Assembly: GCF_013322225.1 (NCBI RefSeq)
Contig: NZ_JAAMFB010000030.1
Coordinates: 30,216 to 94,215 of the forward strand
Origin: Agrobacterium larrymoorei
GTDB taxonomy: Bacteria > Pseudomonadota > Alphaproteobacteria > Rhizobiales > Rhizobiaceae
Reading direction: 5' to 3'
Length of the DNA stretch: 64,000 nt
Below, piece by piece: positions 53,189-62,554 of the stretch. Position numbers and translations under genes: made by a program. The notes beneath the pieces were generated by a model. It ran no database searches, had not been told where the DNA came from, and saw nothing but the letters and a program-made list of their open reading frames with translations. The number at the start of each line of letters is the position of its first letter. Position 1 is the stretch's first letter.

Positions 53189-54049
53189 ATGCCTTTACGG
53201 ACTAGGATCGCCTATGCGTTTCTTGCGCCCTATCTTTTGATTTTCACCACATTCTGGCTATGGCCGATCATCAATTCGTTTTTGCTGTCGTTTCAAAACA
53301 CGCGGGTCAATCCATGGCGCTTTGCCCCTTCCATGAACTGGGGGCGCCTGATTGGCGACCCGGCGTTTTACAATGCGCTTTATAATACGCTGATTATCCT
53401 GGTCATTCAGGTTCCGGTGATGATCGCGCTCGCCACCGTCATGGCAGTGTTGCTCAACTCACCGCTTCTGAAGGCGCGCCCGCTTTATCGCTTCGCGTTC
53501 TTCGCGCCGGTCGTGGTGGGCGAGGTGGCCTATGCGGCTGTGTTCCGCCTGATGTTCAGCGCGGACTTCGGTATTATCAACAAAATGATTACCGCGGTTG
53601 GTCTGTCGCCGGTACCATGGTTCGATAATGCAACAGCCGCCATGACTCTCATCATCATCGCCGTGACATGGCGCTGGGCAGGCTATAACGCCATCATCAT
53701 GCTGGCCGGTCTGCAGTCCATTCCGGGTGATGTCTATGAGGCTGCTAGGCTGGATAATGTCAGCAAGCGTCAGCAGTTTTTCCACATAACGCTGCCGCTG
53801 CTCAAACCAATCATCATCTTTTGCGTCGTGCTTTCGGTCATCGGCACGATGCAACTCTTCACCGAGCCGTTCCTCATTACCAATCGAGGCGGGCCGGGCG
53901 GAGGTACGGAAACGCTTGGTATTTTCCTTTATCGCCAAGGCTTCACCTCGCTCAACTTCGGCTATGCCTCGGCAATCGCCTACACGATTGCGGCGTTGGC
54001 GATTTTCATCTCGCTGTTCAATCTTTGGGTTGGAAGGGAGCAGAAATGA
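53189..54049 (+). CDS. Sugar ABC transporter permease (MalF/UgpA type), importer 2
   Basis: A 286-residue six-helix permease with the EAA loop YEAARLDNVSKRQQFFHITL and RFAFFAPVVVGEVAYAAVFR. It starts after the hairpin that follows the binding-protein gene, and its stop overlaps the next permease (ATGA). Confidence 0.9.
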   Translation: MPLRTRIAYAFLAPYLLIFTTFWLWPIINSFLLSFQNTRVNPWRFAPSMNWGRLIGDPAFYNALYNTLIILVIQVPVMIALATVMAVLLNSPLLKARPLYRFAFFAPVVVGEVAYAAVFRLMFSADFGIINKMITAVGLSPVPWFDNATAAMTLIIIAVTWRWAGYNAIIMLAGLQSIPGDVYEAARLDNVSKRQQFFHITLPLLKPIIIFCVVLSVIGTMQLFTEPFLITNRGGPGGGTETLGIFLYRQGFTSLNFGYASAIAYTIAALAIFISLFNLWVGREQK

Positions 54050-54882
54050 AATCGAAATCCAGATCGCTTCTCTGGCAAAAGATCGCACTTCACGCAGCGT
54101 TGACGCCTCTTGCGATCATCTGGCTGTTTCCACTGTGGATGATGTTCGTTTTCTCAACCATGCCGGATTTCGGCATTTTCAGCCCTGATATCGAGCTGAT
54201 CCCATCGACGCATTTCCTGGAGAACTTCCGCAATCTTCAGGCCGATACGGATTTCCTTCGGGCGATGTTCATCTCCATTACGGTTGCCGTCATCTATACC
54301 GTCCTCTCCGTGTTTCTGACATCAATGGCGGGCTGGGCGTTGGCGCGCTACCGGTTCGCTGGACGCTCCGTAGTGGTGGCCATCATCCTTGGCACAATTA
54401 CGCTACCTTACGCCGTCGTCGTTATTCCGCAGTTCATCATGGTCGCGCGCGAATTCAAGCTGGCCAATACATGGGTCGCGCTCATCGTGCCGCCGCTTTT
54501 CAATTCGCTCGGGGTGCTGTTCATGCGCCAATCCTTTTCCATGATGCCCGGAGAGCTTTTCGATGCGGCGCGCGTGGAAGGCGTAACGGAGTGGCAGATA
54601 TTCCTGCGTATCGCACTTCCGCTTGCGCGCCCTACCATGGCTGCCCTGTCCATCATCCTGTTTCTGGCATCGTGGAACAACTACCTCTGGCCGCTGCTCA
54701 TCAATTCTCGCCCGGGCATGATGACCGCACCCGTGGCGCTCGGCACGCTGATCGGTCTCACCAAGGTTTCATGGGGTGGGATCATGGCAGGCGCAGTGCT
54801 GCTGACCGCGCCCATTCTCGTCGTCTTCGTGGCTTTGCAGCGCCATTTCATCGCCGGCATTTCCGCCGGCGCCGTCAAGTAA
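54046..54882 (+). CDS. Sugar ABC transporter permease (MalG/UgpE type), importer 2
   Basis: A 278-residue permease with EAA loop FDAARVEGVTEWQIFLRIAL and the MalG-like SWNNYLWPLLINS segment and C-terminal LQRHFIAGISAGAVK. The ATG at 54046 overlaps the upstream stop; longer readings start inside the preceding gene. Confidence 0.9.
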   Translation: MKSKSRSLLWQKIALHAALTPLAIIWLFPLWMMFVFSTMPDFGIFSPDIELIPSTHFLENFRNLQADTDFLRAMFISITVAVIYTVLSVFLTSMAGWALARYRFAGRSVVVAIILGTITLPYAVVVIPQFIMVAREFKLANTWVALIVPPLFNSLGVLFMRQSFSMMPGELFDAARVEGVTEWQIFLRIALPLARPTMAALSIILFLASWNNYLWPLLINSRPGMMTAPVALGTLIGLTKVSWGGIMAGAVLLTAPILVVFVALQRHFIAGISAGAVK

Positions 54883-54897
54883 TCCGGGAGGGGCCGC

Positions 54898-55983
54898 ATG
54901 GCGGGACTTTCACTCAAAAATGTCGTCAAACGTTACGGTGCGCTGGAGGTTATTCACGGTGCCGATCTTGAAATAGCGGACGGCGAATTCGTCGTCTTCG
55001 TCGGCCCGTCCGGTTGTGGAAAGTCGACGCTGTTGCGGATGATCGCCGGGCTGGAAGATGTTTGCGGCGGTGAGATCGATATTGGCGGCACTGTCGTTAA
55101 CGATGCCGAACCCGCCGATCGGGGCATTGCGATGGTGTTTCAGTCCTATGCGCTTTATCCGCATATGACGGTCGAGAACAATCTTTCCTTCGGTCTGCGC
55201 ATGAATGGCAACCCAAAGGCCGACACGGAAAGCCGCGTCAGGCGGGCAGCCGAAATACTGCAGATCAACGAGTTGATGCAACGCAGGCCAAAGCAGCTTT
55301 CGGGCGGGCAGCGACAGCGTGTTGCGATCGGTCGCGCAATCGTGCGCGAACCGCAGGTGTTCCTGTTCGATGAACCTTTGTCCAACCTCGATGCCGAATT
55401 ACGCGTCCAGATGCGGGTGGAAATCTCAAAGCTTCACAAGCAACTCGGCACAACGATGATTTACGTCACTCACGACCAGACGGAAGCGATGACGCTGGCG
55501 GACAAGATCGTGGTGCTGCGGGCAGGCAATATCGAACAGGTGGGTGCGCCGCTTGATCTTTACGACGATCCCGCCAACCGCTTCGTTGCCGGGTTCGTCG
55601 GCTCGCCAAAGATGAACTTCCTGCCCGGAACAGTCATCGGGCAGGGAGCGGACGGCTTGACGGTATCGTTGACCGATGATCCGGGCGTTAGGCTGACATT
55701 GCCGGTTGCGGCGCGACCGGGTGAGGGTGCGCCGGTGACGCTGGGCATTCGCCCGGAACATTTCAGCGATGCCGGAACCGCAGATGCGGACCTGACGGTA
55801 GAGGTCGATGTTGCGGAGCATCTCGGAAACACCAGCTACGTCTATGCCCATATGGCGGGACAAATTCCGCTGATCATTGAACGCCCGGAATCGCGCCACG
55901 TCGGCAAGATGGACCGGCTCACCGTCGCGCTTTCTGCAAACAAAACATTCCTTTTCGACAGCGACGGCACGCGCCTGCGCTGA
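54898..55983 (+). CDS. Sugar ABC transporter ATP-binding protein (UgpC/MsmK type), importer 2
   Basis: A 361-residue ATPase with Walker [10 protein letters not shown], signature [15 protein letters not shown], Walker [12 protein letters not shown]-loop YVTHDQ and C-terminal TOBE domain ([13 protein letters not shown]). Paralogous to the importer-1 ATPase. It lies 15 bases after the permease, with the RBS GGGAGG. Confidence 0.93.
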   Translation: MAGLSLKNVVKRYGALEVIHGADLEIADGEFVVFVGPSGCGKSTLLRMIAGLEDVCGGEIDIGGTVVNDAEPADRGIAMVFQSYALYPHMTVENNLSFGLRMNGNPKADTESRVRRAAEILQINELMQRRPKQLSGGQRQRVAIGRAIVREPQVFLFDEPLSNLDAELRVQMRVEISKLHKQLGTTMIYVTHDQTEAMTLADKIVVLRAGNIEQVGAPLDLYDDPANRFVAGFVGSPKMNFLPGTVIGQGADGLTVSLTDDPGVRLTLPVAARPGEGAPVTLGIRPEHFSDAGTADADLTVEVDVAEHLGNTSYVYAHMAGQIPLIIERPESRHVGKMDRLTVALSANKTFLFDSDGTRLR

Positions 55984-56014
55984 CTATTTTCCCAAGACCA
56001 GCAGTGAGGATACC

Positions 56015-58018
56015 ATGCCCGACCAAGAACCAATCCGCTGGGGCATTATTGGCCCCGGCACGATCGCCAAAACTTTCGCAGAAGGCATCGCGCATTCGAA
56101 CACCGGAAAGCTGGTGGCAATCGCTACCCGCAATCCATCCAAACCCGGTCTCGCCGATGGCTTTCCGGGTGCTCGCATCGTTCATGGATATGAGGCGCTC
56201 CTTTCTGATCCTGAAGTCGATGCCATCTACATCGCTACACCGCACACGGGCCATGCCGAGTGGGCCATCAAGGCGGTTCGCGCCGGCAAGCACGTGCTGG
56301 TGGAAAAACCTATTGCACTTTCCGCCTACGATGCGGATGCGATCTTCCACGAAGCGAAGAAGGCAGGTGTTTTCGCTGGTGAGGCATACATGTACCGCCT
56401 GCATCCGCAGACATCAAAGATTGTTGAGCTGGTGAAAAATGGCGTGATTGGAGAGGTTCGTATCATCCGCTCCAGCTTTGGTTTCGACATGGGAAGCTTT
56501 CGCCCGGAACACCGCCTGTTTGCCAATGATTCTGCTGGCGGCGGTATTCTGGATGTCGGTGGATACCCGGTTTCTATGGCACGGTTGATCGCAGGCGCGG
56601 CGTCAGGTCAGCCTTTCGCTGAGCCGATCAAGGTTTCGGGTGTCGCCCATCTCGGTCAATCCGGCGTGGATGAGTGGGCGTCTGCCGTTTTGAAGTTCCC
56701 GAACGATATAATTGCGGAAGTTTCTTGCTCCATCATGGCCAATCAGGACAACGTTCTGCGCATCATCGGTTCGAAAGGGCGTATCGAGGTTGAAGACTTC
56801 TGGTTTGCGTCCGGCCATAAGGGCGGTATCGGCAAAATAGATATCGTCAAAGGGAAGGAGCGGCAGACGGTGGAGGTCGCCGAGGAGCGCTGGCTTTACT
56901 CTTTTGAAGTAGATGCCGCCGGAGAAGCGATCCGCGCTGGAAGAACGGAATTCGATTCACCGGGGATGAGTTGGGCAGACACGCTCGGCAATCTCCGCGT
57001 CATGGATCAGTGGCGCGCTTCGGTTGGGCTGGAATATGGTGTGGAAACGTCCACAAAGCGATTGCTCAATGTCGCTGGCGGCAAGGTCGTGGCGGGGAGT
57101 TCCGTGCCGAGACGGCAGATTCCCGGGCTGTCGAAGCCAGCTTCCGTCGTAGCCCTCGGCTTCGAGTTTTTCCCGAACTTCGCGTCCGCATCGCTGACCC
57201 TCGATGCCTTTTACGAGGCAGGCGGCAATCTCTTCGACACGGCCTTCATTTACGCTGGAGGCAAAACGGAGACGATCTTTGGTGATTGGCATACGAGCCG
57301 CCAAGTGCCACGTGAAGAGATCGTTCTGATCGGAAAGGGTGCGCATTCGCCACTCTGCTATCCAGATGTCATCGCCAAGCAACTTGATCAAACGCTCGAC
57401 AGAATGAGAACTGACTATGTGGACGCCTATTTCATGCATCGCGATAACACCGAAGTCCCGGTCGGTGAGTTCGTGGATGCGATGGATGCGGAGGTGAAGC
57501 GCGGCCGCATCCGCGGCGTTTTCGGAGGCTCCAACTGGACCAGACAGCGAATGGATGAGGCAATCGCCTACGCTCAGGAAACCGGAAAGACGGCACCCGC
57601 CGCACTCTCCAACAATTTCTCGCTAGCCGAGATGCTGGATCCGATCTGGGCCGGATGCGTGGCCGCCTCCGATGAGCCCTGGAAGGAATGGGCCAAGGAG
57701 CGGCAGATACCCAACTTCGCCTGGTCAAGCCAGGGCCGAGGCTTCTTCACCGAGAAGGCAGGACGTGACAAGCACGATGACGAGGAGATGGTCCGCGTCT
57801 GGTATTCAGAGCGCAACTTCCAGCGTCGTGACAGAGCGCTCGAACTTGCAAAAGAGCTTGGCCGTCATCCGATTCATATCGCTCTGGCCTATGTTATCGC
57901 GCAGCCGTTCCCTGTCATTCCCCTGATCGGCCCACGAACCGTTGCCGAACTGGAGGACAGCTTGTCTGCGCTCGACATCAACCTTACGCCCGAACAGCTT
58001 CGGTGGCTTGAAGCCTGA
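56015..58018 (+). CDS. Gfo/Idh/MocA oxidoreductase fused to aldo/keto reductase
   Basis: A 667-residue fusion. Residues 1-330 are a Gfo/Idh/MocA NAD(P)-dependent sugar dehydrogenase (Rossmann WGIIGPGTIAKTF, catalytic-type EKPIAL, and the typical GGGILDVGGYPVS). After a short linker, residues about 366-667 are an aldo/keto reductase with the catalytic tetrad in place: D408 and Y413 (FDTAFIY), K441 (LIGKG), H475 (FMHRD), then SNWTR and a C-terminal cofactor region (IPLIGPRTVAEL). Both halves appear intact, so one polypeptide could carry out two redox steps on a sugar or uronate derivative delivered by importer 2. The start follows GTGAGGA. Confidence 0.9.
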   Translation: MPDQEPIRWGIIGPGTIAKTFAEGIAHSNTGKLVAIATRNPSKPGLADGFPGARIVHGYEALLSDPEVDAIYIATPHTGHAEWAIKAVRAGKHVLVEKPIALSAYDADAIFHEAKKAGVFAGEAYMYRLHPQTSKIVELVKNGVIGEVRIIRSSFGFDMGSFRPEHRLFANDSAGGGILDVGGYPVSMARLIAGAASGQPFAEPIKVSGVAHLGQSGVDEWASAVLKFPNDIIAEVSCSIMANQDNVLRIIGSKGRIEVEDFWFASGHKGGIGKIDIVKGKERQTVEVAEERWLYSFEVDAAGEAIRAGRTEFDSPGMSWADTLGNLRVMDQWRASVGLEYGVETSTKRLLNVAGGKVVAGSSVPRRQIPGLSKPASVVALGFEFFPNFASASLTLDAFYEAGGNLFDTAFIYAGGKTETIFGDWHTSRQVPREEIVLIGKGAHSPLCYPDVIAKQLDQTLDRMRTDYVDAYFMHRDNTEVPVGEFVDAMDAEVKRGRIRGVFGGSNWTRQRMDEAIAYAQETGKTAPAALSNNFSLAEMLDPIWAGCVAASDEPWKEWAKERQIPNFAWSSQGRGFFTEKAGRDKHDDEEMVRVWYSERNFQRRDRALELAKELGRHPIHIALAYVIAQPFPVIPLIGPRTVAELEDSLSALDINLTPEQLRWLEA

Positions 58019-58312
58019 TCAGGGTCGCGATAATTGGCCGCGTTCGCGCGGCCGAAACGCTACAGACTTGCCAACTCAAAGAGTAGCGAGGTGGTAGAGG
58101 GGCGTCTGGTGGTGGAAGGAGGGCCACTCCTGGGAAATGATAATTTCGGGTTTCGTGAGCTGTTTCATGCTGGATAAACTCTGACCGCTTGGATTTACAG
58201 GCGACACCGGTTTGTAAGGGCCTCTTCCTGAAGTTTTTGAACTGCCAGGGATGGTCACGATCTAGTCGAGAGCATTTTAATTGGATACTCGCGATCAAAC
58301 GCGAGGCAAAAT
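58019..58312. other. 294-base convergent gap after the fusion gene
   Basis: No gene is supported. Frames on both strands are open for short stretches without recognisable sequence or ribosome-binding sites. A GC hairpin with a UUCG-type tetraloop lies at 58036-58053 close to the left gene's stop. Confidence 0.5.
58036..58053 (+). terminator. GC hairpin with TTCG tetraloop
   Basis: GGCCGCG (58036-58042), TTCG, CGCGGCC (58047-58053): a perfect 7-bp stem with a highly stable tetraloop, 17 bases after the fusion gene's stop. No T tract follows; likely RNA 3'-end or weak terminator. Confidence 0.55.
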
Positions 58313-59668
58313 TTAAGTTGAGGCAGGTAACGTCACGACTGCCTCGAACCCGTCATTGATATTTTTCAGCAGGACCGTTCCGCCATACAACTCGGTAATC
58401 TCCTTTGCAATTCCAAGACCGAAGCCGCTTCCCGATACACTTTCATCCAGTCGCAACCCTGGACGGAAAGCCGTTTGGATCTTGTCTTCGGATATGCCGG
58501 GGCCATCATCTCTGATCAAGATTTCAACAGTTTGAGCTTTTCGCTGCGCGGAAACCAAGATCGTGTTCGCAGCCCATTTGAAGGCGTTGTCTAAAAGATT
58601 GCCGAGTATCTCATCCAGATCGTCGCGGTCGCAGCGGACGCTGAGCGTGGTGTCAACATCGCAGCGAACGGAAAGATTTCTGTCTCGATGGACATTTGAC
58701 AAGACAAGAATGAGATCGTCGAGACGCGACCGCACTGAAGTATTTTGATCCGCGAAGTCTGCGACCGCGGACTTGCGTGCGTCAGCGAGATGGTGGCGAA
58801 TTCGCCGATCGATGCGGTGAACCAGATCTCTCAGGCCGCCGTCCGGATCATTTCTGTCAGTCAAGCCAAGCGTCAGGCTTGCGACGGGGGTTTTGAGGCC
58901 ATGGGCCATGTTGGCAAACTGAACCCGTGTATTTTCCAAGCGCTGAGCATTCAGTGCAATCAGGCGATTGATCTCGGCAGAGACTGGTTTCAGTTCTTCA
59001 ACATTGACATCCGACAAGCTTGCTTTGCTCCCATTGGTGACTGCGCCAATGTCCGTCGTCAGGCGGTTGAGTGGCTTAAGGCCAAAACGCACTTGAAGAT
59101 AAGTTCCGATCACGAGGCTAATGCCGAGCAGCAGCATGGCCGGCACCAGCCACATCAGTGATTGGAACGCCGGTTCGGTTAATGCAGACCGAGGCGCAGA
59201 TGCCGTGATCTGGATCATTTGTCCGCCAATCATTGTCTGCAATGTTCGAACATAGAGCGGTCTGCCGCGAGCGTCTTCGGCCTCGTCTGGCCGTGGCCTT
59301 CCCGACGCAAGCTCGCGCCAGTCCGAATGGCGGCGCAACTTGAAATCATCAATCTCCGAGGAGCGTGAAGACAGGCTGGAATTTTGAGACTTGATCTGCC
59401 AGTACCATCCAGACCCAGGGCGATCGAAGGGTGGCCCGTCCGACTGAGCATCAAGCCTAAACGCGCCGCTCTCAGTCATCGTGAGAGCGCTCCTCAAACC
59501 CTCGATTTGAGTATCAAGCCGCTGATCGATTTGCTCGCGGACGACACTTGCGACGATGAACCAGAGGATTACGGATGCGACAAGAATGGCGCAACCGACA
59601 AAGGCGATAGAGAATGCGATCAGGCGTCCGGCTATTGATTTCGGTTGACGACGAAACCGGAACTTCAT
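58313..59668 (-). CDS. PhoQ/QseC-like sensor histidine kinase
   Basis: A 451-residue membrane kinase. Transmembrane helices lie at about 14-40 and about 165-190, around a periplasmic loop of about 125 residues. HAMP, then an H-box of the PhoQ kind, MAHGLKTPVASLTLG (HxLKTP rather than HELRTP), and ATPase boxes ILGNLLDNAFKWA, DDGPGIS and SGSGFGLGIAKEI. Its start overlaps the regulator's stop by four bases. Ligand unknown; PhoQ-like kinases sense divalent cations, acid or cationic peptides. Confidence 0.9.
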   Translation of the reverse strand: MKFRFRRQPKSIAGRLIAFSIAFVGCAILVASVILWFIVASVVREQIDQRLDTQIEGLRSALTMTESGAFRLDAQSDGPPFDRPGSGWYWQIKSQNSSLSSRSSEIDDFKLRRHSDWRELASGRPRPDEAEDARGRPLYVRTLQTMIGGQMIQITASAPRSALTEPAFQSLMWLVPAMLLLGISLVIGTYLQVRFGLKPLNRLTTDIGAVTNGSKASLSDVNVEELKPVSAEINRLIALNAQRLENTRVQFANMAHGLKTPVASLTLGLTDRNDPDGGLRDLVHRIDRRIRHHLADARKSAVADFADQNTSVRSRLDDLILVLSNVHRDRNLSVRCDVDTTLSVRCDRDDLDEILGNLLDNAFKWAANTILVSAQRKAQTVEILIRDDGPGISEDKIQTAFRPGLRLDESVSGSGFGLGIAKEITELYGGTVLLKNINDGFEAVVTLPAST

Positions 59669-60330
59669 GATGCGGCTGCGGTCAACATGTAGCCACGCCC
59701 CCGAACCGTTTCTATGAAGTCGGAGCCGATCTTCCTGCGCAGTCTTGCCACGATGACCTCAAGTGAATTCGAATCCACGTCCGCGTCGCCATCATAGACC
59801 CGCTCCATCAATTCGCTTCGATCCACGACCACTTCCTTACGCAGGATCAGGCACGACAACACACGCCATTCCAGCGCTGTCAGCTTCAAGGGGACGCCGT
59901 CCTGCTCGAACGTGCCGAGCTGTGCATTGAAGACGATCGAACCGCAGGTGACGTTCGCACTTGCATGATTGTTGGCTCGACGGACAAGGGCGCGCAGCCG
60001 AAGCACCAGTTCCTCCACCTTGAAGGGCTTGGTCAGGAAGTCGTCTGCTCCTGCCTTGAAGCTCGCCACCTTGTCAGGCCAGCCATCGCGGGCGGTCAGA
60101 ACCAGGACCGGGAACGCGCGGCCCGCTGCTCGCCACGACGAGAGAACCGAGACACCGTCGATCTTGGGGAGACCGAGATCAAGGACTGCGACATCGAAGG
60201 TTTCTGTCAGGCCCGCGTGCTGCCCGTCTTCACCATTACGCGCAACATCAACCACGAAGTTTTCGTTTTTGAGACTGCTGGCAATGCGGCTGGACAGGTC
60301 GCTATCGTCTTCGACGAGGAGGACACGCAT
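59665..60330 (-). CDS. PhoP/QseB-like OmpR-family response regulator
   Basis: A 221-residue regulator. Receiver: VEDDSDL, phospho-Asp in VLDLGLPKIDG (about residue 51), switch region LTARDGWPDKVASFKAG, FLTKPFKVEE. Winged helix: LTALEWRVLSCLI, VDRSELMERVYDGDADVDSN, ARLRRKIGSDFIETVRGRGY. It is divergent from the OB-fold gene, which it probably controls, as in the E. coli ygiW-qseBC arrangement. Confidence 0.9.
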   Translation of the reverse strand: MRVLLVEDDSDLSSRIASSLKNENFVVDVARNGEDGQHAGLTETFDVAVLDLGLPKIDGVSVLSSWRAAGRAFPVLVLTARDGWPDKVASFKAGADDFLTKPFKVEELVLRLRALVRRANNHASANVTCGSIVFNAQLGTFEQDGVPLKLTALEWRVLSCLILRKEVVVDRSELMERVYDGDADVDSNSLEVIVARLRRKIGSDFIETVRGRGYMLTAAAS

Positions 60331-60461
60331 AAGGACATTTACTCCGGGTGGCGGTGCTTTTTATGATGCTTACGCTTAACTCAAGCTGAACCAGTTGGTT
60401 CAGGCTGATGGCGGTACTCGCTTGCTAAAAAAGGTCATTCCACGAACAAAGGAGACCTGAA

Positions 60462-60959
60462 ATGTCCATCACCCCTGAAACCGAAGCTACGCATCGTGAA
60501 GAAGAAGCCCGCAAAGTCCATCCGAAACCGAAGAAGCGACACGCAGCTGCATTGGCGGTCGGCGCCTTAACCCTTCTGGTCATCGGCGTTGCAGGCGGCG
60601 CTGGTGCAATGAAGTTGACGCGTCCCTCGATTGAGCTTGCCCCGCTTGCGCCGACCGCAATTTCCGCGATGTCGGAGGATAGCCTGATAAGCGTCAAAGG
60701 CAAAGTCGCGGAAATCTTTGGCAACAAATTCGTTATTCAGGACGATAGCGGACGTGCTCTGGTCGAAACCGGACCGGAAGGCGAGGGCGGAACGATCGTC
60801 AAGCAGGATGAGGTCGTGACTGTCCAGGGCCGCTTCGACAACGGCTTCCTCCACGGCAGCTATATCGTTCACGAGGATGGGAAGACAGACCAGTTGGGTC
60901 CTGCGGGCAAACCACCGCGCGGTCCCGAGCACGGTCCCCTCACGCATCTTTTGAAGTGA
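60462..60959 (+). CDS. Membrane-anchored OB-fold (BOF/YgiW-like) protein
   Basis: A 165-residue protein. A basic N-terminus and one transmembrane helix (residues about 27-48, ALAVGALTLLVIGVAGGAGA) are followed by a small OB-fold domain (residues about 80-140: ISVKGKVAEIFGNKFVIQDD, GRALVETGPEGEG, VVTVQGRFDNGFLHGSYIVHE). YgiW/YdeI-type BOF proteins are periplasmic stress proteins encoded next to two-component systems. This one looks anchored rather than released. A terminator-like stem-loop follows. Confidence 0.78.
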   Translation: MSITPETEATHREEEARKVHPKPKKRHAAALAVGALTLLVIGVAGGAGAMKLTRPSIELAPLAPTAISAMSEDSLISVKGKVAEIFGNKFVIQDDSGRALVETGPEGEGGTIVKQDEVVTVQGRFDNGFLHGSYIVHEDGKTDQLGPAGKPPRGPEHGPLTHLLK

Positions 60960-60983
60960 GGTAGTTTTGAAAGACAGCAAAGG

Positions 60984-61006
60984 ACGCCCGGCTTTACGCT
61001 GGGCGT
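60984..61006. terminator. Stem-loop between convergent genes
   Basis: ACGCCCGGC (60984-60992) and GCTGGGCGT (60998-61006) form a 9-bp stem (one G-T) with a TTTAC loop, 24 bases after the OB-fold gene's stop and 44 bases past the monooxygenase stop. It can serve both directions; T-richness is weak. Confidence 0.6.
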
Positions 61007-61050
61007 TCCTAGCAAATCTTTAAGGCTGCTCCAAATCAATTGGGTGCACC

Positions 61051-62121
61051 CTAATCTTTCAGCAGTGGGAGCAACTGTTGGCCCTGTCGCTCGATTTCTG
61101 TGAGGTAAGGTGTGTCCGAAAGGATAAAGCTGGTAATTCCGAGTTGACGGTATTTTTCAAGCGATGAAGCAACATCTGCTGCTGATCCGACGAGCCAGGT
61201 CGTACCTGCTCCGCCGCCGCCAACGCGGCCTGGAGCTGTATAGAGATTATCGTCCAGCACGTCGCCCCTATGTTGCAGGTCGTACAGTCGCTGCTGGCCC
61301 ACCGCGACGGACTGCAAATGGTCGTTCCATCGAGCGCCGGCTCCTTTTGCCATCTCCGCGACCTTATTTTCGGCGTCGCGCCATGCTTCGGCGGTCGTGC
61401 TTCGCACCAGCGTCGTGATGCGTAAACCGAACTCGAGTGGCGGCAGGTCGCGGTCAAGCCGTTTGCCGAGTTCTTTCAGACGCTCAATCCGCTCCTGTAT
61501 CGATTGAAGCGGCTCACCCCAGAAGAGTTGGACATCGGCCTCCGTAGCAGCGACCTTTTCAGCCGCTTCGGACGCGCCGCCGAAGTAGAGTTTGGGGTGG
61601 TGACGATCTTCCCTTATCGTGACGCGCGGCTGAGCGGTTGAGTTGGTAACCTGGAAGTGCTGCCCCTCGAAAGTCACGTCTTCTTCGGTCCAAAGCAGAC
61701 GAACAAGCCGCATGAATTCCTTGGTCCGGGAATAACGCTGGGCCTGATCGCCTTCGCTATCGCCATAGGCAGCGAGTTTATCCTGACCCGAGACGATGTT
61801 GATGCGTAAACGGCCCCCTGAGAGCTGATCGAGGGTCGCAGCCGACGAGGCAAAGTGGGCTGGCTGCCAATAACCTGGACGAATTGCTGCCAGTGGCTCG
61901 AAAGTCGATGTCTGTGCAGCAATCGCTGTGGCCACTGTGAACGTGTCGGGACGACCCCAGCCGGTACCGATCAGCGCGCCTTTCCAGCCATTTTGTTCCA
62001 GAGCCTTTGCCTGGGACGTAAGTGTGGCAAGGCTATTATGATCGGCCGAGGCAATGTCTCCGCGGTGGCCAGCTTTCACATCGTTCGGAATATACCAGAG
62101 GAATTCGCTCGCGCCGCTCAT
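61051..62121 (-). CDS. LLM-class flavin monooxygenase, SsuD-like alkanesulfonate monooxygenase
   Basis: A 356-residue bacterial luciferase-like enzyme. FLWYIPNDVKAGHRG, EQNGWKGALIGTGWGRPD, RPGYWQPAHFASSAATLDQLSGGRLRINIVSGQ and YFGGASEAAEKVAA match FMNH2-dependent SsuD, which releases sulfite from alkanesulfonates. It needs an NAD(P)H:FMN reductase, not seen in this window. It lies downstream of a truncated metI fragment on the same strand and next to remnants of a sulfonate ABC importer, consistent with organosulfur acquisition. ssuD versus a close dialkylsulfone or msuD-type paralogue cannot be separated here. Confidence 0.88.
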   Translation of the reverse strand: MSGASEFLWYIPNDVKAGHRGDIASADHNSLATLTSQAKALEQNGWKGALIGTGWGRPDTFTVATAIAAQTSTFEPLAAIRPGYWQPAHFASSAATLDQLSGGRLRINIVSGQDKLAAYGDSEGDQAQRYSRTKEFMRLVRLLWTEEDVTFEGQHFQVTNSTAQPRVTIREDRHHPKLYFGGASEAAEKVAATEADVQLFWGEPLQSIQERIERLKELGKRLDRDLPPLEFGLRITTLVRSTTAEAWRDAENKVAEMAKGAGARWNDHLQSVAVGQQRLYDLQHRGDVLDDNLYTAPGRVGGGGAGTTWLVGSAADVASSLEKYRQLGITSFILSDTPYLTEIERQGQQLLPLLKD

Positions 62122-62143
62122 GCCATTATCCTAATTGTCATAC

Positions 62144-62410
62144 TCAGTGTCTCTCGAGCTTCTGGGCGATCCTGTCGCCCAGCCACTGAATGCCGCAAGC
62201 GACGACGATCAAGACCACGACGACGGCGATCATGACGTTGGTTTCAAAGCGCTGATAACCGTAGCGGATGGCAAGATCGCCCAAGCCTCCCGCTCCAATG
62301 GCGCCCGCCATGGCGGAGGCACCTATGAGGGTCACCAGTGTCACGGTGAAGCCCGCGACGATGCCTGGAAGGGCTTCCGGCACAAGGACTTCGCGGATGG
62401 ACGTGAGCTC
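62144..62410 (-). pseudogene. C-terminal fragment of a MetI-type methionine ABC permease
   Basis: About 88 codons. VPEALPGIVAGFTVTLVTLI, MAGAIGAGGLGDLAIRYGYQ and the last helix (AVVVVLIVVACGIQWLGDRI) match the MetI C-terminus closely. Going upstream on its strand, homology stops near 62405-62410 and an in-frame TGA (62413-62411) follows directly. The N-terminal two thirds, any metN and start codon are gone. It ends 22 bases before the monooxygenase gene. Confidence 0.8.
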
Positions 62411-62413
62411 TCA

Positions 62414-62554
62414 AGGCCCGACCTCGTGTTGATCGCCATCATTTGCCTGGCCGTGCTCGGCAAGATTTCAGATAGCGTATTCAAACTCATTGAATATCGC
62501 TGCCTGTCCTGGCGAGACACATATTCGACCTCGATTGAAGGGAAAACTGCATGA
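62414..62554 (+). pseudogene. C-terminal fragment of an SsuC-type sulfonate ABC permease
   Basis: About 46 codons reading RPDLVLIAIICLAVLGKISD and ending LSWRDTYSTSIEGKTA. This is the last transmembrane helix and tail of an SsuC/TauC permease; the stop overlaps the ATPase start (ATGA), a normal operon junction. Everything upstream has been replaced by antisense metI sequence at about 62405-62413. Confidence 0.7.
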
